Shown: positions 14,686 to 23,000 of the stretch, in pieces
Position numbering within the stretch: the first letter of the stretch is position 1
Layout: each line of letters begins with the position of its first letter
Assembly: GCA_002415855.1 (NCBI GenBank)
Contig: DIAS01000094.1
Coordinates: 1-23,381, forward strand
DNA: 23,381 bases
Reading direction: 5' to 3'
Source: Bacteroidales bacterium UBA5072
Lineage (GTDB): Bacteria > Bacteroidota > Bacteroidia > Bacteroidales > UBA10428
The notes under the pieces: model-generated
Told to the model about the DNA's origin: nothing
The model's database searches: none
What the model saw: the letters and a program-made list of their open reading frames with translations, nothing else
Program-made: the position numbers and the translations under genes

Positions 14686-17472
14686 TCAGAATCCACCCAG
14701 CACCTGTTCCTCGATATTCCAGCCCGATATTCTGATATCGGGCTTTTTCGTAGCCGCAATGCGCAAAGGAACCTCTGCGGCAAGCGTAATGGATTCTCCG
14801 GGGGCTAATGTTATATAATTCGCTGACCAGCATGCAGGCAATACTTCCTCTTTATTGTCCATTAATTGTGCCCTGACAAAAAAGGCAAGCTGCCGGGAAG
14901 CGTTGGTGAGCTGAATCTTATAAGTTTTCTGTTTCAGGTTGTTTTCAGAGCCCAGCACTTTAACCTGAACAGCTGAGCGGGGCATTTGCTGAAGCGACCT
15001 GAAATCCCTGCTGCGCTCAAACCAGTAAGTGTTCCTGGAGATCACATTTCCTGAAGCATCTTTCAATCGTAATACAATAAAGGATACCCCCATGGCTTTG
15101 TCGAGAAAAGGTGCCAGCACAATGAGTTTCTTTTTGGCTTCTTCAGCCCCGATGTCAACTGAAACCGACCGGCTGAACAACGCTTCATTTTTCATGGAAT
15201 AGGCTTTAGCCTCAATGGTAAGTCCACTGACAGGGTTATGTTTCCGGTTTATCACGGCTACAGCTGAATCATTCAGGTTGAGCTGTACATGCAGCGGTTC
15301 GCAGGCATTCTGCATAAAATAGTAACCGGCATTCGGCTGAAGGTACCAGTCGTAAATTTGCCAGACTACGCTGGGGAAGGCTGCATTCAACTTCCAAAGC
15401 ATCACGCCACCGTTATCATTTAACTTGTGCTGGGCAGCTTCAAAAATACCCTGGTATCCTGTGGCGTTCATCAACTGCATTTTATCGGAGAAGTCTTCCA
15501 TGCTTACCGGCTCACCATACCGTTTTATCATATGCTCATAATACAGGTCATAGCGGCCGTTGCCAGTAGCCGCATCGTGGTAGCCCCAGGTATTGTTCAA
15601 CGGAAAAGGGGCATTTCTGTCCCATATCAGGTCGGGAATGATCTTGACAAGAGAATTGTATGGGGGTTGTGAGGGTATTCCGGTTTCATCTTTAAAAGCC
15701 CAGTCAGGTCTTTTCTCCGCCATGTTATAATATTCAAGCGGGTCAACCCATTGATAGGGCCCGCCGCTGTATACGCCTGATGCCTTATTGTCGGGCCATG
15801 ATCCTTTCCATCCGGCCGGAAGCCTTGCGAATCCTGATGAGCTGGGAATAAATGGCCTGGTTCCGTCAAGTGCGATAATGCTGTCACGCATTGCATCATA
15901 CAATTCTTTGCGGGCATGTCCTTCATTACCACCAGTCCACACCAGTAGGCTGGGATGGTTCCGGATACGGTAGATCGTGCTGGTCATATTGTTGATGAAA
16001 ACCTTGCCTTCGAGCGGATAATCCGGAGATCCCTTGAATTCGCCCTGTGTATCGCCGGTTATCCAAAAGTCAGACCAGACAAGCATTCCATGACGGTCTG
16101 CCAATTCAAAGAAGACATCAGGCGGTGTAATACCGCCGCCCCAGATTCGAAGCAGGTTCACATTGGCGTTCCGGCAAAGGCGCAGTTCATCATCGTAACG
16201 GGCAGAATCGGTATTCAGCATCATGTCAGGGACCCAGGCTCCCCCTTGCAGGTAAACGCGTTTTCCGTTGACATAAAAATCCCGGTGAAAAGTCCTTGCG
16301 GTCTCAACTGTTTTTGAACCAACCGTACGGATCCCGAAAACTACCGAGGCCTCGTCGGAAAGTCCGCCGGAACCGGAAACCTGAATCGACAAACGGTAAA
16401 GATCTGGATTCCCGTAATGAATGGGCCACCACAAGTGTGGATTGCTGATTACCAACTGCTTCAGATTGGCCGGATTGAGGTCAATCAGCCTCGATTTACC
16501 GGCAGGAAGCGAATAATCCTGCGTAAATTGAAGGGTTTCACCAGAGAAGTTTTCCGGTTTGATCATGATAGTGATCTTCCCGCTGGTACTCATTTGGTTG
16601 TGGTTGGTGACCAGGAATCTCAAGGAAACGTTGGCGATGCTGGTGTCAGGCAGATTGGGCAGATCTGTAATCACCTGCGGCCTGCTGATGGTGACAGAAC
16701 CTGTAGACCGCAGGTACACGGGCTGCCAGATACCCATATTCCTGTCCCTGACCGGAGGAATCCAGTCCCATCCGACAGAACACAACATGGTGACGTTCTT
16801 GCCAATATCGCCGGTTGGGCCACCATTGGCATAAAAATCGTCCAGGGCCTTCAACTGTTCCGCTGCAGGCAGGCCGGGGTAATCCAACGGGTATATCTTA
16901 ACAGCCAGGGCATTTATCCCACCGGTCCTCACATAAGGAGTGACATCAAGAAAATACTCGGCAAACATCCCAGCCATTTTTGTGGAATCAGCAATCTGTT
17001 TTCCGTTGATCCAGACTGCGGCCCGGTAATTGATCCCTTTAAAGATCAGTTCAAAATGACGACCCTTTTCAGCCGGTAAGGTAAAGGTGGTCCGATACCA
17101 GTAGGGATGCTTCCAGGGATTGGATTGGTTGGGCAGAAAGCTGTATTGTTCAAGGTTGTATTGCCGGTTAAAACTGTCACAAGCATCCGGTATCAGCATG
17201 TTATTCATGCCGCTATAGGGGTCGGGGTAGATGCGGTTGGCTACCAGTCCGGTTAGCACCGTGGAGGGTACCTTTACCGGGAACCAGTATATCTTCGATG
17301 TGTAGCCGGGCAGGGATAACTGTGTGCCGTCTTCATGAACGACGGCACTTGACTGCAGTTCAAAATCACAGAGCTGTACCTGCGTAACGGAGGTATTTTG
17401 GGCAGAAAGGCCAGAAAATGCCAGAAGGCTTACTACTGAATAACCAGACACCAGGAACGGGAATATTTTCAT
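14686..17472 (-). CDS. Secreted glycoside hydrolase family 2 protein (exo-beta-D-glucosaminidase / beta-mannosidase-like)
   Basis: The 928-residue protein starts with a signal peptide (FLVSGYSVVSLLAFSGLSAQ). The sugar-binding domain of GH2 follows (PYWYRTTFTLPAEKGRHFELIFKGINYRAAVWING), then an immunoglobulin-like domain and the TIM barrel. The likely acid/base is E517 in VWTGGNEG and the likely nucleophile E596 in FKDETGIPSQP; their spacing of 79 residues is close to that in characterised exo-beta-D-glucosaminidases. The NGGPTGDIGKNVTMLCSVGWDWIPPVRDRNMGIW stretch fits the CsxA/mannosidase branch better than beta-galactosidases. The enzyme probably trims beta-linked glucosamine or mannose from glycans in the periplasm. 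No sorting domain or SusC/D genes are nearby. The substrate remains open. Confidence 0.9.
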   Translation of the reverse strand: MKIFPFLVSGYSVVSLLAFSGLSAQNTSVTQVQLCDFELQSSAVVHEDGTQLSLPGYTSKIYWFPVKVPSTVLTGLVANRIYPDPYSGMNNMLIPDACDSFNRQYNLEQYSFLPNQSNPWKHPYWYRTTFTLPAEKGRHFELIFKGINYRAAVWINGKQIADSTKMAGMFAEYFLDVTPYVRTGGINALAVKIYPLDYPGLPAAEQLKALDDFYANGGPTGDIGKNVTMLCSVGWDWIPPVRDRNMGIWQPVYLRSTGSVTISRPQVITDLPNLPDTSIANVSLRFLVTNHNQMSTSGKITIMIKPENFSGETLQFTQDYSLPAGKSRLIDLNPANLKQLVISNPHLWWPIHYGNPDLYRLSIQVSGSGGLSDEASVVFGIRTVGSKTVETARTFHRDFYVNGKRVYLQGGAWVPDMMLNTDSARYDDELRLCRNANVNLLRIWGGGITPPDVFFELADRHGMLVWSDFWITGDTQGEFKGSPDYPLEGKVFINNMTSTIYRIRNHPSLLVWTGGNEGHARKELYDAMRDSIIALDGTRPFIPSSSGFARLPAGWKGSWPDNKASGVYSGGPYQWVDPLEYYNMAEKRPDWAFKDETGIPSQPPYNSLVKIIPDLIWDRNAPFPLNNTWGYHDAATGNGRYDLYYEHMIKRYGEPVSMEDFSDKMQLMNATGYQGIFEAAQHKLNDNGGVMLWKLNAAFPSVVWQIYDWYLQPNAGYYFMQNACEPLHVQLNLNDSAVAVINRKHNPVSGLTIEAKAYSMKNEALFSRSVSVDIGAEEAKKKLIVLAPFLDKAMGVSFIVLRLKDASGNVISRNTYWFERSRDFRSLQQMPRSAVQVKVLGSENNLKQKTYKIQLTNASRQLAFFVRAQLMDNKEEVLPACWSANYITLAPGESITLAAEVPLRIAATKKPDIRISGWNIEEQVLGGF
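14721..14748 (+). terminator. Intrinsic terminator for the TPR gene, embedded in the GH2 coding region
   Basis: Perfect 10-base arms AGCCCGATAT and ATATCGGGCT enclose a TCTG loop and run into TTTTT on the plus strand. The hairpin begins 52 nt after the TPR stop. It lies entirely inside the last codons of the convergent GH2 gene, where it encodes KPDIRISG. The T run is present on one strand only, so it should stop plus-strand transcription. Confidence 0.75.
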
Positions 17473-17503
17473 GTTTAATTTTATTTGGGCATAAAATTAA
17501 ACA
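17472..17503 (-). promoter_or_regulatory. Long perfect inverted repeat at the GH2 start codon
   Basis: Two 13-base arms (on the minus strand TGTTTAATTTTAT and ATAAAATTAAACA) pair perfectly around a GCCCAA loop. The 3' arm ends on the A of the GH2 ATG. In the mRNA this would be a stem touching the start codon; in DNA it is a dyad suited to a dimeric repressor or activator. Confidence 0.55.
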
Positions 17504-17539
17504 ATAATCTTAAAATGACTTTTATATTTTACCCTTTAC

Positions 17540-17567
17540 CGTCTACTGCTCACCCCTTACTGCTCAT
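17540..17567. repeat. Short imperfect direct repeat at the end of the BlaR1-like gene
   Basis: The unit CTACTGCTCACCC is followed at once by the near copy CTTACTGCTCATTC. The second copy covers the stop codon of the BlaR1-like gene. It resembles the short degenerate filler repeats found between genes and has no clear function. Confidence 0.35.
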
Positions 17568-19396
17568 TCTCCCGCTTCCAGTTCCTTCAGCTTGTCGTTA
17601 AGCGATTTTCCGGCCGGCTGGTCCGGAAGCAACTCCTCCACCGGTGGTACGACAAAAGGATCAGGATAATCGAAAAAAGGTGCCTTGTTTTTCCGGAGTT
17701 CTTCAAATGCTTTATTTGCTTCTTCCTGGGCTTTCTTCAATTGTTCCTGATATTCTTTCTGATGCTGCTGCCAGTATTCCTCTCTTTTGGTGTTTATTTC
17801 TTCCTGGGCCTGCCAGGCTTCCTCCTGCGCCTTTTTCATCTGCTCCCTGAACTCCTCCTGGTGCAACTTCCAGAATTCTTCGCCTTTTAGCTTCATTTCT
17901 TCCTGCGCTTTTCTGGCTTCCTCCTGGGTTTTTTTCATTTGCTCCCTGAATTTTTCATCCTGCCACAAATTTTTAAAATGATCAGGACTGCCATAGATCT
18001 GAGAAAGATCGCCTCTGAGCTGCCGGTCCAGTTCACGGAGTCCCGGGCTCTCGGGAAGCTCTCCCTCTGGACCGGTCATCCGTTCCCTGGCAATTTCGAG
18101 CTCCATTTGTGCCTCTTTCAGCTTTCGCTGTGTCTCCTCAAGCTCCCTTTGTGAGGATTCCATTTCCTGGTGTATTCTTCTGATCTCTTCCTCATAATCC
18201 TTCATATCCTCTTTTTTTACCGTTTTCCCATTGACGGTCATTTCCGTTATGGTATCATCCTGGAATATGATCTTCATCTTCTTCTTTGCACTGGCCTTTG
18301 CAGTGGAGTCGGGCTGTTCAAAGGCTTTTGTAATACCAGCTGCATTAACCCTTTCATTGAAAATACCGTCAGGCTTTCCTGTAAGAATTATGGTCATGGC
18401 AGATACGCCAACTGTGGCCAGGAACAGAAGAGTAACCGTCAACTTGAATGCCGGGGAGTGCTTGATTTCAGGCATTACCAAACGCTTGATCCGGTTAAGC
18501 AAATGATTGGATTTTCCTGTCAGGGCATTTGACGGGACAGAGCCCTGTAAATTCATTTCTTGTATCATGGTAAGTGCTTTTATATAGTTAATGGGATTGC
18601 TTTTCAGGTTCAATACGAAATCATCACAGCAGTTTTCACGTTCCCGGTCAATCTCCGGCAGGAGGAACCAGATCAGGGGGTGGAAAAAAAGTACCTGGCC
18701 TGCAATGGCCTGTACGATTAGAAATATATGATCAAACCTTCTGATATGGGCAAGCTCATGAACCAGGACCGCTTCTACCTGTTCGGTGCTGAGACCGGAG
18801 ACGGCAGCTACCGGGATGATGACCAGTGGTTTAAAAACTCCGGTGACCATTGGACCAATGTTGCGGGTAGTGGTGTGAAGCCGGATAATTTCCGGAAGGT
18901 TCAGCATTTCCCTGATCCGGTCAAAGATCCCCTGCACCAGTATGTCAGGAGGTTCCAAGCTTCTGTAGATTTTCATTCTTGAAACCACTACCCCTCCTGT
19001 CATTCTGATCCCGATCAGCAAAAAACCCATGAGCCAACCTATTGCCAGTACCGGATAGGCAGGCTCCAGAATACTGAAAACCCAGGTAATAACGCGTTCA
19101 GGGGTCAATGACCAGGAGAGGTCGGCCCGATTATATGCCGTTGCTGAGTCCGTACTAGCTGCTACAGACCAGACCGATTGAAGAGACTGGTGATGGAACA
19201 GTACCAGGAATGTGGCGATAAACCCGGTCAAAAGTAAAACAAGACCGGAAAACAATACCACATATCTGAAACGGGCATTGGATTTCCCGGCAATACTCAG
19301 CAAGAAAAGTACGAGAACTGCGACGACAGTGCCCTGCCAGAGCGAATGTACCAGTGTCATCCCCAGGGCACGTATTATTTCATGATTGATATCCAT
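17564..19396 (-). CDS. M56 family (BlaR1/MecR1-type) membrane metallopeptidase with C-terminal coiled-coil repeats
   Basis: The 610-residue protein has membrane segments near residues 20-36, 44-67 and 112-132. The zinc motif HELAH (213-217) follows, then a further hydrophobic segment, the ERENCCDD segment (252-259) that supplies the second zinc ligand, and a last membrane helix at about 318-338. BlaR1 relatives sense a signal outside and cleave the partner repressor inside. The penicillin-binding sensor domain is absent: residues 400-575 are a highly charged coiled coil with three 33-residue repeats starting at F483, F516 and Y549. The signal is therefore unlikely to be a beta-lactam sensed by covalent acylation. 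The gene lies 29 nt after the BlaI-like gene, as in bla/mec operons. Confidence 0.9.
   Translation of the reverse strand: MDINHEIIRALGMTLVHSLWQGTVVAVLVLFLLSIAGKSNARFRYVVLFSGLVLLLTGFIATFLVLFHHQSLQSVWSVAASTDSATAYNRADLSWSLTPERVITWVFSILEPAYPVLAIGWLMGFLLIGIRMTGGVVVSRMKIYRSLEPPDILVQGIFDRIREMLNLPEIIRLHTTTRNIGPMVTGVFKPLVIIPVAAVSGLSTEQVEAVLVHELAHIRRFDHIFLIVQAIAGQVLFFHPLIWFLLPEIDRERENCCDDFVLNLKSNPINYIKALTMIQEMNLQGSVPSNALTGKSNHLLNRIKRLVMPEIKHSPAFKLTVTLLFLATVGVSAMTIILTGKPDGIFNERVNAAGITKAFEQPDSTAKASAKKKMKIIFQDDTITEMTVNGKTVKKEDMKDYEEEIRRIHQEMESSQRELEETQRKLKEAQMELEIARERMTGPEGELPESPGLRELDRQLRGDLSQIYGSPDHFKNLWQDEKFREQMKKTQEEARKAQEEMKLKGEEFWKLHQEEFREQMKKAQEEAWQAQEEINTKREEYWQQHQKEYQEQLKKAQEEANKAFEELRKNKAPFFDYPDPFVVPPVEELLPDQPAGKSLNDKLKELEAGE
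17654..17950 (-). repeat. Three in-frame 99-bp tandem repeats in the BlaR1-like gene
   Basis: Units at 17852-17950, 17753-17851 and 17654-17752 encode 33 residues each, with the core FREQMKKxQEEAxxAQEE. The third unit is the most diverged and fades in its second half. A length of 33 equals three hendecads, which fits a coiled coil. Confidence 0.8.
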
Positions 19397-19425
19397 ACCG
19401 ATCGGTTAAATTGGTTATATCACAA

Positions 19426-19815
19426 TCAGGCCTGCTTTTGTTCTTTTTCAAGTTTTTCAATGAGCTCTCTGATCTCACGCAACTCCTCGGGTGTTGCTTT
19501 GTGGTTGCCCAGTGCCTGCAAGATCAGTTTCGTTGCCGATCCCCCGAAGGCAGCTGTAATCATCCTGTCGATCATGGCATTTCGGGTGGCCCCGGCCTGG
19601 ATCATGGCCGAATAAATATGGGTGCGCCCCTGCATGGCACGGGACAGCAAACCTTTCTCCGTCATGATCTGCATCATCTTGAGGGTTGTTGTATACCCGA
19701 CATTCCTGCCCTTCTGTTCAAGCAGCTCATTGACCTGGCGTACAGTTGCAGAACCTGTTTGCCAAATTATTTCCAGGATCTCGAGTTCTGATTCTGTGGG
19801 ACGTTTGAGTATCAT
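19426..19815 (-). CDS. BlaI/MecI/CopY family transcriptional repressor
   Basis: The 129-residue protein is the usual length for BlaI-type regulators. It shows the winged-helix part (RPTESELEILEIIWQTGSATVRQVNELLEQKGRNVGYTTTLKMMQIMTEKGLLSR, residues 4-58), followed by the wing (GRTHIYSAM) and a C-terminal dimerisation segment. BlaI family members repress their own operon and are released when the partner BlaR1-type protease cuts them. The cognate protease follows 29 nt downstream. The promoter carries two TACGAA-N4-TTCGTA inverted repeats flanking a TATCTTTG box, so autoregulation is strongly suggested. Targets beyond this operon are unknown. Confidence 0.95.
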   Translation of the reverse strand: MILKRPTESELEILEIIWQTGSATVRQVNELLEQKGRNVGYTTTLKMMQIMTEKGLLSRAMQGRTHIYSAMIQAGATRNAMIDRMITAAFGGSATKLILQALGNHKATPEELREIRELIEKLEKEQKQA

Positions 19816-19845
19816 AAATGCTTCAATAAATAAAAATGAATTAAT

Positions 19846-19861
19846 TACGAAGTTCTTCGTA
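19846..19861. promoter_or_regulatory. Candidate BlaI-type operator, downstream copy
   Basis: TACGAA-GTTC-TTCGTA forms a perfect 6-base inverted repeat. It starts 31 nt before the ATG of the BlaI-like gene and directly abuts the -7 box, covering the expected transcription start. Confidence 0.75.
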
Positions 19862-19869
19862 CAAAGATA
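19862..19869 (-). promoter_or_regulatory. Bacteroidota -7 promoter element (TATCTTTG) of the BlaI-BlaR1 operon
   Basis: This is an exact TAnnTTTG match on the minus strand, located between the two inverted repeats and sharing one base with the upstream one. A TTTT run about 19 nt upstream may serve as the -33 element. Confidence 0.65.
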
Positions 19870-19886
19870 TACGAAATGTTTCGTAT
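19869..19886. promoter_or_regulatory. Candidate BlaI-type operator, upstream copy
   Basis: ATACGAA-ATGT-TTCGTAT forms a perfect 7-base inverted repeat with the same core as the downstream copy. The centres are 24 bp apart. This copy fills most of the spacer between the -33 and -7 positions. Confidence 0.75.
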
Positions 19887-20099
19887 TTAAAAATATTCTT
19901 TATTAAAAAAAGTTAAAATTTAGGCCTTGTCAGGAAGTATAAGAGTTACAACGATAGATCTGAAAGCTGGGCAACAATCTCAAGTTTTTTGACTTAATTG
20001 CCAAAGCCAACATTTCTCAGCCAGGGTTGGATTAAGCATAATAATTCTTGCGGACCGGCGTCAGGAGGGTAATGTCATTTATAACACACGGAAAACGCT
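19887..20099. other. Intergenic stretch without a recognised gene
   Basis: This region between the surface protein stop and the BlaI operator is AT-rich and holds no convincing reading frame. A weak hairpin (GGCAA/TTGCC outer arms near 19973-20003) is visible. I see no strong intrinsic terminator for the surface protein gene. Confidence 0.5.
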
Positions 20100-23000
20100 T
20101 TATTCTTTCGTAATCGTAAGCATCCTGCTGAAGCCGTCAATCTTCATGACAATAAAATAGGTCCCTGCTGACAGATTGCCAAGATTCAGATCAATCCGGT
20201 CATCAGAAATTCGTTCCGTCCTAGTCTCCACAACCTTTCCCTGGAGGGAGAGTATTTCAAGATGAATTTCCCTTTCTTTGGGACCTTCAAACAGAATGGT
20301 GATAAAACCGCTTGTCGGGTTGGGATAGACAAGGGCTTTTATGGCTGCATTATCCTCAAGCCCGGTGATCCTGACCACGGTGAATATCACAGAGTCAGCA
20401 GCTGATAGCGGAATGGAAGCGTCGTTGTCCGTAGCCCAGAAGACGATGGTATCACTGCCTGTCCAGGCATTATCCTTAACGGCAACAGTAGCTTTCCGGT
20501 CAACAATGGATACGTTCAGGTTCGTATTTTCCATAAATGTCCATACTATCAGATTGTCGGCTGTCTCGATATCATTCACGTAAAGATCGAGATCGATGAC
20601 AGCAAATGATTTGCCCTTCTCCACACGCTGATCTGGAATATTGGTAACAACTGGTGCATCATTTACCGGCGTTACCATAACTGTCAGATCGAAAACATTA
20701 CTGGTGGCTATCCCATCGGTAACTGTTACAGGAACAGTAAGTGTACCATTGTAATTCAATGTCGGAACGACAGTATTATTCTCTGTTACAGAATAATCGC
20801 TTCCACTGCCGACGCTGACTGTCATTTGGGCAGGAGTATTATCAGGGTCGCTGATGATCAGGTTAGCCGTTGCTATTTTCAGCGAATTATCCTCCGCCAC
20901 TGTAATAGCATTCTGTCCGGTGATTTCCGGAACAGCATTGATTACAATTTCAGCAGATGCAGCTGAAGCACATCCCGATGCAACGGCTACAGTAAATGTG
21001 TAAGTTCCCGAGGCAAGTCCTGCTATCGTTGTGCTTGTTCCTGTTCCTGTTAAGGTTGTTCCGCCTGGATATCTTGTCAGTGTCCATGAACCGGTAGAAG
21101 GCAGTCCGCTCAATACCACACTTCCCGTTGCAAAGGAAGAAGTTGGCTGGGTAATGGTTCCGACTACAGGAGCTGATGGACCTGAAGGATTTCTGTTTAT
21201 AACCACAATGGAGGATGCTGCAGAAATACATTTTGATGTGTTCGTTACTGTAAAGGTAAAGTTGCCGGCTGCAAGACCAGTAACAGTATAACTTATCCCT
21301 GTCCCCGAATAGGTTGTTCCTCCGGGTGACCTGGTCAGGGTCCATGTTCCGGATGCAGGCAGACTGCTTAATACAACACTTCCGGTTCCCACTGTGCAGG
21401 TCGGCTGTGTAATGGTTCCAACGATTGGTGCCGCAGGTGACGCAGGCTGACTATTGATAACCACGCTGGAAGATTCTGCTGATGTACATCCGGAGGAATT
21501 GGTTATTGTAAATGTATAATTTCCGGCCGCAAGTCCTGATACCGCATAGCTAATTCCTGATCCCGTAATGGATGAACCGCCCGGGTACCTCGTCAATGTC
21601 CAGCTGTTAGCCGGTAATCCGGATAAGACCACACCACCTGTTGCCACAGCACATGTTGATTGTGTAATCGTCCCAACAATGGGAGCAGATTGCACTGGCC
21701 GGGGATTGATAACCACATTCGCGGATGATGCTGAACTACATCCAGAGGCATTGGTTACGATAAATGTATAGGTACCTGATGGAATTCCTGTTACCGTATA
21801 GCTTGTTCCGGTGGAAGAATAAGGCAACCCGGCGGGAGTTCTGGTTATGGTCCATGTTCCGGAAGACGGCAAACCGCTTAATACCGCACTGCCAGTTGTA
21901 ATTACACAAGTAGGCTGGGTAATGGTTCCGACAGTGGGAGCCATAGGTTTGTCCGGTGCAGCATCGATGATCACATTGGCTGATGCCGTGGAAGTACAGG
22001 ATGATGTGTTAGTCACCGTAAATGTATAGGTAATTCCTGCAGGCAAACCCTGAACCATATAGCTGGTGCCGGAGGAAGTATACCTGGTGCCACCCGGTGT
22101 TCTTGTCAGTGTCCAGCCACCGCTGGAAGGCAGACCGCTTAATACCACGCTCCCGGTATTTACAGCACACGTTGGTTGTGTTATGTTTCCAACCGCGGGG
22201 GCGGCAGGTACAACCGGGGTGACATTGATTACTACGCTAGCTGAAGCAACTGAAGTACAGGTTGATGCATTGGTTACAGCAAAAGTATAGGTGGTGCCTG
22301 CAGGCAGACCAGTAACAGTATAACTGGTGCCGGTGGACGAATAGGTTGTTCCGCCCGGAGTTTTTGTCAATGTCCACATTCCTGTGGAGGGCAGACCGTT
22401 TAATACCACACTTCCGGTATTAACAGCACAGTTCGGTTGCGCAATGGCCCCGACCGAGGGTGCAGCAGGTGTGACCGGAGCAGCATCGAGCACCACAGTG
22501 GCAGAAGCAACGGAAGTACAGGTTGATGCATTGGTTACGGTAAATGTGTAGGTGGCACCTGCCGGCAGATTTGTGATGGTATGACTGGTCCCGGTGGATG
22601 AATAGGTTGTACCGCCCGGGGTTCTGGTTAGTGTCCAGATCCCGGTTGCAGGCAGACCGTTTAATACCACGCTCCCTGTATTTACAGCGCAGGTTGGTTG
22701 CGCAATGGCCCCAACCGAGGGTGCAGCAGGTGTAACCGGAGCAGCATCGATCACGACATTGGCAGAAACAACGGAAGTACAGGTTGATGCATTGGTTACG
22801 GTAAATGTGTAGGTGGCTCCTGCCGGAAGACCCGTGACGGTATAGCTGGTCCCCGTGGATGAATAGGTTGCACCACCCGGGATTCTGGTCAATGTCCAGG
22901 TCCCGGTTGAAGGCAGACCGTTTAATACCACGCTCCCGGTATTTACTGCACAGGTTGGCTGCGCAATGGCCCCGACCGAGGGTGGAGCAGGTGTAACCAG

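Noticed and set aside
16417..17079. 220-codon open frame on the plus strand
   Set aside because: It lies antisense within the GH2 gene and has no family features; the GH2 frame has signal peptide, domains and catalytic residues.
19973..20003. GGCAA/TTGCC hairpin as terminator of the surface protein gene
   Set aside because: The stem is five pairs with a large interrupted loop and lies about 100 nt beyond the stop; support is too weak.
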